Below are positions 22,855-35,010 of a stretch of 64,000 nt of DNA, piece after piece; the stretch's first letter is position 1, and every line of letters begins with the position of its first letter. Under the pieces are notes generated by a model. It did not search any database and had not been told where the DNA came from. It saw only the letters and a program-made list of their open reading frames with translations. The translations under genes were made by a program, and so were the position numbers. The stretch is from Paragyromitra xinjiangensis (Eukaryota; Ascomycota; Pezizomycetes; Pezizales; Discinaceae). The stretch spans positions 620,001 to 684,000 of the forward strand of contig JBCAMK010000012.1 in the NCBI GenBank assembly GCA_038503065.1. Reading direction: 5' to 3'.

Positions 22855-25800
22855 TTACTCTATCACCCATTTTCCACCCTCTTTCTTTTGTATTACCTTC
22901 CTAGCCGGCAGCGGCCAACCAAGTTCACTCTTCCCAATAGCCCCTCCAATCCTTGGGATTACCCAACACTCCCTCTGGTTTCCACCAGAATCTGGCAGTA
23001 CCTTCGGCGGCACATGATCCAAAGGTTTGGAGTATGTGATGAGAGGGGTACCCTTTGCCAGTGCTGCTAGCTGTGATCCACTCACAGATGTAAGCGGCCT
23101 CATACGTACCTTGCCGGTTGCTGAGACCGATTTCTTGAGTTCGCTATAGACAAGATACTCAGGATAAGAAGATTGCGATGCAAGCACGGAGCTAGGGTGA
23201 ATATAGACCGCAACATCTTGAAGATTACTGTTGGGTCCGGATTGATGGACGCTAGAGGCGAAGAGAGTCATGTATGGGACATCAGTGACTTTCTTGAGGC
23301 TGCTCTGCCCGAGCTTGAATGTTGAGTTTGGTACGAGGTCTGCTCGGATAGCAACCTGATCGATGAAGCCGACTGCAACAATTTGTTTGATTGCCTTGAC
23401 TTGAAGAGTAGAAGGCGGAGGAACTCTCGCCTCAAACGGCCCCATCACACCTGGGCAACTGGCCCTGACGATGTTTGTGATCTGTTGTCTTAACTTATGT
23501 GTCTCTTGCATTGCCTTCAGCCTTATAAAATTGCGCTCGCAAAAATCGGCCTGTCTAGTTTCGTATTCGTAGGCGCAGACCACTGAAAGAAGTTTCAATG
23601 CATCACATGTAGCATCGAGGCTTGAGAAATTCCTATGAGCTCGATAGTAAGCTTTTCGCCGGTTGGCCCGCTGAGTACGCTCTATCATTGTTTCGTTGTC
23701 CGGTGGCCCATCTTCTAATTCATCGGGCTCATTGATATCGAGTTGGTGTTCCGGAACAAAAACCTCTCCTACAGAAAGAGCAGCCACAATCGCAATGATG
23801 TAAGGTAAACATCCATGCTGCTGACCAATGATAAGGATCTTGGAAAATCTTGGAGAAAGAGGGAAGATGTTCATGGTTTGGCCAAGATCTGTCAAACTTC
23901 CTTTGGGATCGAGAGCACCAAGAAATCCCAAAAGCTAGCAAGCCATTAGCAATGCGATGATCGTGCCAACAGGAGGGCAGGAGATAATAACCTTTTCAGC
24001 TTTTTGAAGACTAGGTCGGTCAGGCGCCGTAGGGAAGGGGAAATTGGCGATCGTGTCGATATTCATGCTCTTCATCTGCAATACCACACCTAGGAAAGAG
24101 CAAAAATTAATACTAGCTGCAGAAAGTCACTCAAGAGGCAACGCACCTTCAATCGGCATCCTCAGTATCTCTGCCTCAGCGAACTCCGAAAAGTCCCTTT
24201 CATAAATCGCCGAAGAATACAGTTTATAGCAATGTCCAGGTCCTGTTCTTCCGGAACGACCGGCTCTCTGCGATGCACTTGCCTTACTGACCCATCCAAT
24301 GTCGAAACTTTGTACTCCAGTAACTTTGTCGAAGTTCCTTTCTTTTGAACGCCCACAGTCCACTACGTATCGTATTCCTGGAATTGTCAAGGAGGTCTCA
24401 GCAACGTTAGTGGCAAGAACACACATTCTGGAACCTTCAGGTGCCTCCTCGAATACTTTGAGCTGATCTTTTGTTGGAAGTAGGGAGTAGAGAGGAAGGA
24501 CGTAGAGAGGAGCGTCTGTATCAGTGGCAGCCATCTCGTCACCCAATTCATTATCATCTTCGTCGAGGATTGAGTCTGCATCGCTCTCGTCAGGTCCCAG
24601 CTCTGATAGATTACCAAAATCCACATCTTCTGTTTCTACAGCCGCTTCTCTCGCCGAGATACGGACCGGGGGCGCGTCCTTTTCTTGTTTGTTCGTAACT
24701 ACTCTTCCGCTTTTCATCTTCACATCTTTGAACGGAAAAGTAGTGCGTAGCTTCCGAAGGACTACAGTTATCTCGTTTTGTCCAGTTAAGAAAACCAGAA
24801 TTCCTTTTATATCATCAGTTTAATCCATGTATATTTTGAACACCAAAATATCTTACCACCAGGAGGAAGTCTTCGGTGAATTTTGCAGACTTTCTTAAAA
24901 GTTTCTTCAACATAGTCACTAGCTGTCCGTCTCGAGAAATGTACTGTTACTGGGTGTTGTCTAGCTTCAACCTTGAGAAGTGGTGGCGGTTTTGGAAATA
25001 GTTGCCTATTTTCTGTGAAATCTGAAACTCGCAATGTCGCTGACATGATGATCAATTTAAGAGGCTTGATGAAACATTAGCAAGTTCGTTCTTTAAATGA
25101 TATCCAAGCGCATAAAACCTTAGTAACTCCATCAGCCTTGTTCATCTGCTCTCTCAGCTTCAAAACCCTACTCATAACCCCGATCAAGATGTCCGTGTTT
25201 ATGCTCCTCTCGTGAGCCTCATCAATGATGATTGCTGAATATTTTTTCAGTAGGAAATCTTCTGCTAGCTCTCTTAATAAAACACCGTCTGTCATGAATT
25301 TGATAGCTGTTTTTGGGTTCACGGTTCCTTCGAACCGAATTTGATACGCAACTTTGTCGTTTCCCCCAGTACCTAACTCATCACCAACTCTCTTTGCCAT
25401 GCTTACCGCTGCAACACGTCTAGGTTGGGTGACGCCAATTAGACCTGGAGTCTTACTATCAGGTGAACCATATCCTGCCTCGTACAGAAATTGCGGTACC
25501 TGTGTAGTTTTACCACTACCAGTCTCACCGCAAATGACGACGCAGGGGTTGTTGTGGATGGCTTCCATTATTCGTTGTTCTTCCCCAACTACTGGGAGGC
25601 CAAGCCGGGCCGCTTGGATATCCTCAGGGCGGTCTATAGTCACATAATATGCCTATGAACTCCTTTAATATCCTGAGAGCTTTCCCTCACAATTGATTGA
25701 TCTGAAATTTACCTTTCTTTCCACACTTGGCCCTTGCAATTCTGGTGGGGGTGTTATATCTTCTTCCATCCTACGTGGGACATGGACATGAACGACCTTA

Positions 25801-27052
25801 GGCCCGAGCGCAAGTAGATCTGGCATAGATGTATCGGCTCCTGATGGGTTACCATCATTCATTACTTCCTTGCGCTGAGCAAGTGCCCACTCCTTGAAAG
25901 CATTTGCCTTCTCGGACCGGCCCCGTTTGAGGCGAGGTACTGGTTCACCCTCATCATCACCCTCATCATCATCGTCGTGGTCTTCAGCTTCACTTTCGTC
26001 GTCCTCGTCATCAGTTCCCGAAGAGTCAGAATCACTTCTACCGGATATAGCCTCCTCGTCAGACACCCCAGCAGTATCATCCACAGTTCTATCAGTATTC
26101 TCCCCAACAGGGCTGTCAGGAATTCCCTCCCACTCTTCCTCTTCTTCATCGTCACTACCCTTCTCAGTATCACCATCATCCATTTCTTCGTCTCCGTCTT
26201 CGTTGCTCCCACTTTCATCTTCATCAATGGACGAACTACCTTCCTCTTGCTCTTTTTCCCGTTCTATAGCTTCTATCATGGCAATTAGACGTTCCTTTCG
26301 TGCCTCGCGAGATTTCTTGATTCTCTTGATGATTGGCTGCCCGTTCGCATCAGGCTCCAGTGGTCGTTTCAGCCCAGATCCAACAGGAATATTCTTAGTC
26401 TCTAGGACCTTAATTTCCACTTGTTCATCTTCTCCGTCCTTCTTTGCCTTTTCCTGGGCGCCCCCAGAAGTTCCTTCCACTGGCTTGTATAGCTTCTCCG
26501 ATTCTAATTCCTCTGGTTCGCGAATGCGTCGTTCCTCGTATAATATCTTTGCATTTTCCTCCATATTGATCCCGAACTTTTCCTCCAGCAATGCGCGCCT
26601 CATTTGCTCTCTCTTAGATTCCTTCGCAGCTCCTATGGTCTTAGTGCTCCGGAACAATGAAGTGTCAACCTTCGTTTCTGACAATTTCTGAATCAATTCC
26701 ATTCTTTCTTCCTTCTTAAGTTTATTTTCCTATTCAAGGGTAAAATATCAGTATCATGTACAGAGTGGTAATGATTGTAGGAGCGGCACACAATGTACTT
26801 ATTCAATCTTTTCTGCTTCTTACTTGACATTTTCGGTTGCCCCTCCTTCATTTCATCCTGCATCTCAATTCGTCGCTTCTCTTTCTTCTCAGCCCCCGTG
26901 AGCGGGATTATAATATCGACATTTGGATCCACTGCCGGAGGAGTATTCCTGGTGGACGGGATGCCACTGATTCCTTCAGACTGTACGGCATCAATCCCCT
27001 TCGGAGCACGACGCTGCTTGCGGTCTCTGGTAGGCTTATATTTAGACGGCAT
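22855..27052 (-). CDS. DHR1: DEAH-box RNA helicase Dhr1/Ecm16 (DHX37)
   Basis: Dhr1 removes U3 snoRNA from pre-rRNA during 40S subunit maturation in the nucleolus. The seven exons are 27052-26792, 26729-25713, 25652-25119, 25064-24857, 24803-24147, 24089-23992 and 23934-22855, encoding about 1284 aa. The N-terminus has the family block [20 protein letters not shown], then [20 protein letters not shown], followed by a long acidic Ser/Glu/Asp tract. The helicase core shows GETGSGKTT (468-476), DEAH (570-573), [14 protein letters not shown] and QRAGRSGR. The insertion between LTGQNEI and the second RecA lobe is normal for Dhr1. A C-terminal OB-fold region follows, ending [13 protein letters not shown]. 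With RPS17 and RPL39 it forms a minus-strand run of ribosome-related genes, probably coincidental. Antisense Ser-rich ORFs opposite the acidic tract are shadows. Confidence 0.95.
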
Positions 27053-27628
27053 CGCTGCTGGGTTCCGAGACGACTCCGGAAATGGCGATATATCTGTCGT
27101 TCAATGAAAGTTTGGTGGAATTTTTTAAAGTTTTCCTTGTATCCTTGTGCCAAGCTACCGGGATTATTTTAAGCCGCATATTCGAACTAAGCCGAATCGG
27201 CATTCTAGCTGGATCCTCGTCCAATATCACAGGATCCCCGATAGATAGGTAACAAAAGCTCGAGCATCAATGTATTCGCCACGAATCACTCCCTCTAATT
27301 TTCAGTCCTTTAACACTATTGTACATAATTTTCGTGGGACCGAAAATATCTTCCTTCCATCTATCCATCAATGCCCCAGACCCGAAGCATCATTTTTCTC
27401 CTTTCCTGCCCCGCCTTCGCTCGGTCCAACAGCCCTTCATAAGCAGACAGAACAAGAACGTCCACTTCTTTTTAAAACCAACAAACTCAAACTTGAGTGA
27501 CTATCGTACAGTAGATGACAAGTTAAGATAAAACAAATCCAACGACAGTAGGTAGCTTTGCTACAAGGCGAGGGAAAGGGAATGATAAGAAATATAATTC
27601 ATTGCGGCCTCTTAATCGCATTATCGTC
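27053..27628. other. DHR1 promoter and 3' region of the WHIM gene
   Basis: A 576 bp intergenic stretch between two minus-strand genes. It contains the DHR1 5' leader and the terminal region of the next gene. No additional feature was recognised. Confidence 0.5.
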
Positions 27629-29547
27629 CTATCCCGTGCTGTTGGTAGTTGATTGGGTCACTGCTGGAGCATCGGGCAGGATATCGATTTCAGTTCGTTG
27701 CTCTGCTTTGTGAATCTCTTTGATTCCATTGCCATTAACAGCACCTTCGCCAGTGTTGGTTTGGGTAATAGAACCATTTGTGTGTGGCTGGTCGGAACTT
27801 CGAATGCCATTCTCTTGGGCTGGCGATTCTGGAAGCCTTGACTTATTGACCCTCAAGATGATTCTCAATGACTTCTTTGGAGCCCCTTCTTCCTCGGGAG
27901 ACGAAGCCCATGCGTCCTCTTCCTCATCGTCATCGTCACTATAGGAGCCTGATTTCCAGTCTTCGGCATCTCCTCCGAAGTTCACACTGTCTTCTGTTCC
28001 CCCGATAGCATTACCGCTCTCGCTTCCTGCATACGGTGTAACTTCTCCTGTTCCTGTGCCATTGCTTCCATTGATCTTTAGTTCGCCATAGGCTCCAGTA
28101 ACAGGTTTGCGAATCTGTCTCCCGGAAGCCGTAAATCGAGGCGCATCAGGTTGAGGTGTTGATCTAAGAGAACGCGCACTACGCCTTGACCGGGTCTCGT
28201 CCGCCTCAGAGGTGTTCTTTGTATTATCCTCATCTTCGCTGGAGAACGTATACTTTATGCGTTTTCCACGGGTACGGCCTTCGTAAAGTGAAGTTCCGTT
28301 CGGCTGCTTAAAGAAAGCCTTCCGAGACTGGCGGTATTCTCGTTTCTTGCGTCTCTACACATTCTATGTTAGAACACCACGAATAAATGTAATACTAGGG
28401 GAATAGAGAACGTACAGTCTCTCCTTCCTCGAAGCGAGGAATAGCAGCCATTATCTTTTCCTTCAATGCCAAAGCGTGCTTCGAGCCATCCTCTTCCTCC
28501 AACTCTGTCGCAACAGCACGAATCTCATCGATCGTTCCTGCGACAGAAATCCAAGAGATTGTTTTCAGCGCCGGGTTTGATTCCCTGTATAATCTAAATG
28601 GTGTGTCGTCTATGTAGTATTAGCATATAATCCTGGCAAATTTCAGCCATAATGCTCACCTCTTCCTTCGATTAACCAATATCTGCGCTTATCGCCGTCG
28701 CGACCCCATGGCTGAACTGAAATTGGGATATTGAGGTCATCTTCGTGGCGATTGCCTTTGTAAGATTCTGCAATGATAGCACGGATGGCTTCAGAGGAAG
28801 TCAAGGACCAGTTGATCAATGCCTTTAATACCGATAACTAAACCGTATCTGCCAGTCAGCTACAGTAACATTAGGGGTACAGGATTTGCAGGGAAGCCGT
28901 ACCCGCTCTGGTGCATCCAAGGCACTGAAATGACGCCCACCGGAGAATGGGCTCTTCCCGTCCCAAGATCTTGGCCATTGGGTTACATGAGCATGAACGG
29001 CTTCCTCCAACGGGCGCTGATGATGGCCACGCCTATTAGAATTCGCAGAATAAGTCAGCAACTTGTTCTTGTCTCCTGTAGACGCAGGGGACTTGTGTGT
29101 AGGCTATCAATCCGGACGCAAAGGGAACTAGCGGGAGGCACACGGAGAAACTGCAGCACGAGGAGGAACTCACTCAACAGGCTTCTTCCTATTCAAAACC
29201 AAGCTTAGGAGTCTGCAAAGCAGTACCTCAACCTGCTCTGACGGTGTTGAATCGACTACTCCTCTCTCGATGTCCTGGCACCCGAGGTTGGGCACACCTT
29301 TGAACGCGTCGGCGAAGCGTGAACGGAACATGACGATGAACGCCAACTCGGGGGCATCGGAGAGAGTTGCGACATGTGGTGGTTCCTTCTTGCGCGGTTT
29401 CCTCGGGGGTGTTGAGCTCTTCCGTTGCTTGTTCTTGGTTGTCGCGGTAGAGGATTTAACGACGACGTGACTGGTGGTAAACGTATCCTGCTCGTCACCG
29501 CTGTCGGGAACACTGGACAGTGGCGAGTCTGAATCCGACAGACTCAT
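27629..29547 (-). CDS. WHIM-motif chromatin protein (Rsf1/Itc1-like class)
   Basis: Five exons, 29547-29174, 29032-28903, 28837-28660, 28609-28416 and 28354-27629, encode about 533 aa. After a basic Ser-rich leader, PELAFIVMFRSRFADAFKGV and EVLLCRLLSLVLNRKKPVER resemble DDT/WHIM regions of ISWI-associated subunits. ERLSVLKALINWSLTSSEAI is WHIM1-like and SVQPWGRDGDKRRYWLIEGR is WHIM2-like, the motif that contacts ISWI and linker DNA. Thus a chromatin-remodelling or histone-binding role is likely, but the exact orthologue is not clear. The C-terminal third is low complexity with an acidic patch (SDDDDEEEDAW). Intron 1 is long for this window (141 nt). A similar architecture is widespread in filamentous ascomycetes, usually annotated as hypothetical. 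Confidence 0.78.
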
Positions 29548-31356
29548 ATTTTATTCGATAGTCACGATTATAACCCGAATTGTAGACTACTTCGACGCGC
29601 AGAGTCTTTTACGGCGCGAAAGGTACAGGTTGGACGCAGAGATTAGGGTGGAGGTCGAAGTGAAGTTCAGTGTCCACGCGAAAAGAGCAGGGACTTGGGT
29701 GAGAGCGATGACAACACCGCTTTCTGTACCAAGAGGGGTACTAAAGGAGGCAACAGGCTTAAGCTGCTGGATACGGCCGATCAAAACCACAAGGGGGTTA
29801 CAAATATATCATAAGGCTCCAGCCAGCAAAGTGCCTTTTATTCCATTCTTTTTATACACAAAACATACACGACCACAAGGCGGAACCTGCTCCGCTAATG
29901 AAGTCTAACTCAGTCTCATAAACTTTCTCTTGAACCTTCTCCCAGCTTTTCAGGGCTTCGAACCCTCCACTTCCTCCCCCCCACTCCCCCACCCCCACTG
30001 CCGAAACTCTCCACTCATCAATGGCAAGCAAAGCAGACAGACATGTAGGTATATAATCGTTACCGGTAGATATTTGTGGAGTCCGTGGTTGACAGCCCGA
30101 CCGAGAACCGACCAAGAAATATTGCCAACGCAGACCTGAACCGAACTGAAGTTTTCCAAGAAGGGTATTCTGTCGCACAGCGCAAACCACAACTGGAAGT
30201 TCTGAGAGACAGCTTGACCGAATCACCGTTGCGACATGAAAAATGGCGGTAGCTCGCTTTTCCGGCAAACCTTGCAGAATCCTATAAGAAAAACCCGTCA
30301 GAAACAAATGCGAATAAAAGCAGGGCATTAAGCAGAGAAAAAGAAAAAACAGAAATCTCTTACCAGCTCCCATGGGCCCATGTCTGCTAAAAAGACAACG
30401 AAGAGGATAAATATGTGTCCCAAGGCATTGCGTCAACACTACCTATGTGATTCAAATTTGAAAATTGCCAGACTATCCAAATCGACGAAACTTTGGACTC
30501 CAATTTCAGGAACCGAACATTCGGATCGGGCGGTAAGGGTCCGAGCGGTAGTTCTTGAACCACAGAGAGATCTCACAAGCCACTGAAAATAACAAATACA
30601 CATAGCAATGGGAATCAATAGAATCCAGCCAGAACAATGTTCCTCGACCCAAGCAAGGGGCGAGCAGTATTTGCTGATCGATCCGGTAGAAGACCGGCGA
30701 GGACAAGGCAATAAGAGAATATTCTCGGGGAGAAATGGGGGAAGATTTCCTCGATAATGAGGGAGCTGCCAAATTTAATAGAGCATGAAAACCTGCAAGG
30801 CAGTAATTGGCCCTAGTACTCAAGATTGAGGATTTTGTCGTTGGGGGTGGGGTTGGATGGGGGATGATTGATCCCGAAGCCAATATTTACGGCAAACTGG
30901 CGTTAGGTTTGACTGCACTTCATAGTTAGTCGAGCATGGGAAGATATTAAAATAAGAAGCGTTGAAAATGGGCGGTGTTGAGGCCAACGAAGTGCCGATG
31001 GAAGGCGCGTCCGAGAAATCGTGGTGAGATGGACGAAGGAGGTTGGAGAAGACTAGCTTGGCGATTTAGCATCGTGTGCGTTGCGTGGCGTTGTCGTCTC
31101 ACTAGCCACACCAACTGGGATTGCTGCATGGGGACGAGTGACAGCTTTATAGATGACGTCAGTTCCGCTGTCTTGTCCCAAAACTTGCAGGTCGACGATA
31201 ATATTCTCCCTTGTGAGACTCTGGAACCTATAGCATTTTGTTAATATAAATTAATGTGAATTCTCTCTTCTCTCCATCTCGCTACTTTTAGAACCACTAG
31301 AATAAGTGAACGCCATTTTACGTGATACCAACGCATCTAAACTATCCCAATACGCC
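29548..31356. other. Divergent intergenic region with intron-like signals on the minus strand
   Basis: This 1.8 kb separates the divergent WHIM and PIP-kinase-like genes. On the minus strand two strong intron candidates lie side by side: 30442-30387 (donor GTAGTG, acceptor TTTTTAG) and 30363-30282 (donor GTAAGA, acceptor TTCTTATAG), with a 23 nt exon between. Splicing joins an open frame upstream to a short tail with a CKVCRKSE motif and a stop, but no clear ATG is found. It could be an unrecognised small gene or a spliced leader or non-coding RNA. Confidence 0.35.
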
Positions 31357-32828
31357 ATGGTTCACCACCAAAAACCCAATCATCCCGAGGGCGCGGAGCA
31401 GTAGGTCTTGCCCTCCCTCCCTGCTGATGTCAACAATTTCTTTCTGATAAATATCTCCTCCTATCAGGCCGCAGGCCTATGGCTGGGCTCATCTATCAAA
31501 TGAAAGCACCATGGCTCGATTTGCATTACCATTTTTCTCGACAAAATACAAGACAGATGTAACCATACACTGTCTCCTCAAAGCCCTTAGTGCTGGCGTG
31601 GTCTCAGACGACCAACTTCAGCTCCAAGCCGAGGAGGAAGACGCCTTGATCCAGGCACAGCATGCCGCTGGATGGCAGTCACCTGAGATAGAACGGATAT
31701 TCAAATTTGATACGTTTTTCTCGCTATGTATGATTGACTACCGATTTTTATGTCCTATATTCCGCTGTTAACTAAGCCTCCCAGATTATGCTCATTTCCA
31801 GAGAGCAGCACCGCTGCTGTTCCAGGATCTGCGTGAAAAGGTGTTTGGGCTCTCCGAGGAGCACTATCAAAACCAATGGACCAGGAAGCTACGCCCAGTT
31901 GATGGCCTTGGATTCAGTGGTTCTTTATTCTTCTTCACAGATGACAGGAGCCTCGTCGTAAAGTCAATCGGCCGAAGATTTGAGTATGCATTCTTGTATG
32001 AAAAGTTGATGAATCCACTGGGAGCGCACTACCATGCAAACCCCAGTACACTCTTAACCTATATTACAGACGTCCTTTATTCCTTCGATCGTCGTCTCGG
32101 CAGCTATCTCGGACTATCGCCCTCACACTATATAATCATGACTAACGTGTTGGAGGGCTTGGATAAGGAAAATGGCTGTCGAAAATGGGATTTGAAACCA
32201 CAGAATTTCTTTGAACCAACCAGGGATCTAGTACCGGACGATATGAAGACAGAAGCGACAAAGAGTGGATTGGCGGATGAGTTGGATGAGAAAGTTATAT
32301 TGAGCCGGCACCAGAAGAATGAATTAATGTATACTCTCTTCGTCTTATGTATGAAGTCATCAAAGTCTAAATAATCACTTGTCATAGGCATCTCGTGGAG
32401 CACGATACAGCCTTCCTAGCGAAAATGGAAACGATCGACTACTCATTGCTTCTTGGGCGGTATCCAATTGAGATGTTCCACGACAAACCGGACCCTTCCA
32501 AACACCGAGACCCACTAGTCCTTCCCAAGAAAGATGATTTCGTTAGGGGAGTACGAAGCGCCGATGGGAAGTGGGTGTATAAAATGTGTATACTCGACTT
32601 TTTCTGGAACGTTCAGCAATTACGTCCGAAGATTATCAAAGCTGCGGGTGCGGCACTTCCCGAGCAAACGACAACCGCTGAGCCAGAAAGATATCGGGAG
32701 GAATTTCTGAAGTATGGCTTCTACTCCTTCCTTATAAAGACTAGTGCTAACTTTGGTGGTTTAGGATGTTGGATGAGTATATCGAGGTCTTTGAAGAGCA
32801 GGATTCATTTGGCGAAGATTCAGAATAG
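31357..32828 (+). CDS. Divergent phosphatidylinositol phosphate kinase-fold protein
   Basis: Five exons, 31357-31400, 31468-31727, 31785-32328, 32388-32711 and 32765-32828, encode about 411 aa. The PIPK fold is visible: a glycine loop and lysine region (GLGFSGSLFFFTDDRSLVVK), the YIIMTNVLEG strand, a catalytic-loop-like KWDLKPQNFFEPTRD, and IDYSLLLGRYP, matching the MDYSLL signature of PIP4K/PIP5K. The usual DLKGS motif is replaced by DLKPQ, and the protein lacks the N-terminal domains of Mss4 or Fab1. It therefore belongs to a stand-alone fungal PIPK-like group, often annotated as SAICAR-synthase-like. Substrate and activity cannot be inferred. The last exon is 64 nt and acidic (EVFEEQDSFGEDSE). 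It is divergent from the WHIM gene. Confidence 0.78.
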
Positions 32829-34125
32829 CGGGCTGGCTTCAGATTCAGATCGGTGGGGGATTTGGGAACAAATATTACATTATTCTTTTCTTTTGTGTCT
32901 ATTTAATATAGCCCAATTTTTGGTACTTGTGAAGAGGGGATGAGGTCCATACCATCGCAAGTCTTTTGCTTTTTAGAAAACGCCAATCATGAGCCGAGGC
33001 CCAACACAGAGCTTTGATATCTGCATCCTATGTTGATATCTTCACTACCGGCTGCTCAAATCGTTTCTCAGAAATCACATATGCCGATTGAACATTCTGC
33101 AATTGCCAACGAAAAACAAATAATGTGTGTAAACGATGGGTTCCGGCCCTATCGGAAACCCTCGTCTCGCCGCTCAGTTCATTACTGACAACACTGACTT
33201 TGGTGCAGGACCGACAGCCCCGTGTGCGGTGGGAAAAATCATGCGTAACTATTGAAAACTCGACTGGTTCTGCATGCGGGGGTTTGGCCCGGCCCGTGCG
33301 CAGGGTTAGGGGAAGCAGTGATGAGGCAAGACCTCAACGCCAAAAAATAATCTCGGGTTTGATCTCGTGAGTTTTTTTTGAAAAACGAAAAACCAACATT
33401 ATGCCGTGTGTATGAGGGTTTTTCGCGAAGATTTTGACGAGTCGTTTATTGAAAGGGGAGCGAAAGCAAGAATAATATTCTGCGGATATGATGTTCGAAT
33501 TCGGTGATGAGTGAGTGCTTGGATCTCTTGCTTTGAGAAAAAAAAGAAAATGCGCAGGGAAGTTGAATTGAGTTTTGAGCGAGTATGTGTGGCTCTCAAA
33601 CTTCCTTCTGGCTGAATTGGCAGTGTCACGGAAGGTACAGGGAGCGAATTCGGCGGTGGCGCCTAAAGTTGGTCTGTGGTTAAGCCAGACCGGTGGTGGG
33701 TTGAGATCACGAACAACCGAAGGGAAAACAAGAAGACCAACAGCAGCAGCAAACAATGGTGGTTGAGCAGATAAGGGGGGTGGACAGGAGGACAAGGGAG
33801 AAGATATTTTCTTTACAGAAGGGGGGATTTTCGCTGCAACTGCCATTCCAGAAGAAATACCCGATCCCGAGTCGTGTTTTTTCTCCAGTTACCAGGTTGT
33901 TAGCTCGTGATCACTCGCTGGCGCATTTATTCGCCATCACGGCATTTTGACATTTGACCTTGGAGATTAGATTTCTGCAGCCGAAGCCGCCGGATAGGGG
34001 GGATTTAACGAGCGTAAGCTGGGACAGGGTACGGACACAAACACCAGCATGGAGGGAGGAGAGAGAATTAACACGAAAGGAAGGGACATGGGGAAATTGC
34101 CAAAACAAGGCAGCAGAAGAATAAG

Positions 34126-34152
34126 AGGAGGAGGAGGAGGAGGAGGAGGAGG
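34126..34152. repeat. AGG trinucleotide microsatellite, nine units
   Basis: Nine perfect AGG repeats are visible upstream of INO80, in non-coding sequence. Such a tract is likely to vary in length between strains. Confidence 0.9.
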
Positions 34153-34973
34153 AATAAAGATTCTCGTATACGCGCATCGATAGGTAGTCCCAGCCAAGGG
34201 GAGACGCTGCAGGAGCAAAAAGCGATCTGGGGGGAAGGACCCGTGGTTGAGGCTCTGCGCTCCCCAGCAGCAGCAGCCCTGGCCGGAACGCAAAGCCCAT
34301 ACAACGTAGGTAGTGCAGCAGTGTGGGTGTGTGGCTATCTCGAAACTTTGGGCTTCGCGGCTGCGTTCCATCTCTGTGGAGTTCCCACCCCAAAAAAATG
34401 CCCCAGAGGGGATCTCGTTAACCGTCCTGCAACCCGCTGTTGGGTTTGGTCTTTCTTGCTCGCTCACTGATTTTCTTCTTTCCTTGCCTTTGCCTTTGCC
34501 TTTGCCCTCGCCATCACCCTCATTATCGTCATTCTTCTCCTTCATCATCATCGTCACTTATTTCATCGTCTTGATCATCGTCATCGTCAAATCTTACTCC
34601 CCTCCCTGCCCCATCGTTACGATCGTATCTCCCCCGTATTTCGTGTATCAGCCCAGAGGAAAAAAACGGACCCGAGAAAAAAGAAAAGAAAATTCTTTCT
34701 CCATAGCCAAAAACAGTCCTCACCCCCCCCCAAGGTTGCTGTCTGCGTCCCCCGCGCACTTTCTGTCTGCTCCCTTTTCAGTCTTCATAGCTATTTTTTT
34801 ATATCTCTTCCGTTGGCTCTGAAATCACGTATTCGTTCTATTCCGTGACGCAGCTGGTTCCCTTCGCCAACACAGTAGCAAGAAGCAGCAGCGGAAGCAG
34901 CAGCAGCAAACCCTGGTGGTGGTTTGTAGTGTTGGTGGTGGTGATTCTTGTACTATTTCTGTGTTGGCCTTCT

Positions 34974-35000
34974 ATGGGGTTTTGCCGTTTATTGCAATAA
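34974..35000 (+). promoter_or_regulatory. uORF just upstream of INO80
   Basis: ATG GGG TTT through TAA forms an eight-codon upstream ORF, ending 10 nt before the INO80 start codon. If it is in the leader it could lower initiation at the main ATG. Its transcription is inferred, not shown. Confidence 0.5.
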
Positions 35001-35010
35001 AGCAAAAATC

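Larger units (their letters stand above)
32829..35010. other. Long intergenic region and INO80 5' leader
   Basis: A 2.2 kb region without a recognisable gene. From about 34.4 kb onward it is pyrimidine-rich with CCTTTG repeats (34482-34508), typical of a long transcribed leader of INO80. It also holds nine AGG units at 34126-34152 and a uORF at 34974-35000. The large antisense ORFs at 33.3-34.5 kb are low-complexity and unsupported. Confidence 0.5.

Noticed and set aside
25894..26691. 265-codon Ser-rich plus-strand ORF
   Set aside because: It lies exactly opposite the acidic Ser/Asp/Glu tract of DHR1, and low-complexity sequence leaves the antisense frame open.
29940..29975. GGGTTCGAAGCCC on the minus strand, like a tRNA B box
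   Set aside because: No A box, anticodon arm or acceptor stem is found at the proper distance.
29852..30439. 195-codon minus-strand ORF with a hydrophobic start
   Set aside because: The hydrophobic part coincides with a good intron (donor GTAAGA, acceptor TTATAG), so the long frame is probably read-through of an intron.
33334..34557. Overlapping minus-strand ORFs of 160 to 196 codons
   Set aside because: They are built from microsatellite and pyrimidine-rich leader sequence upstream of INO80, with no family resemblance.
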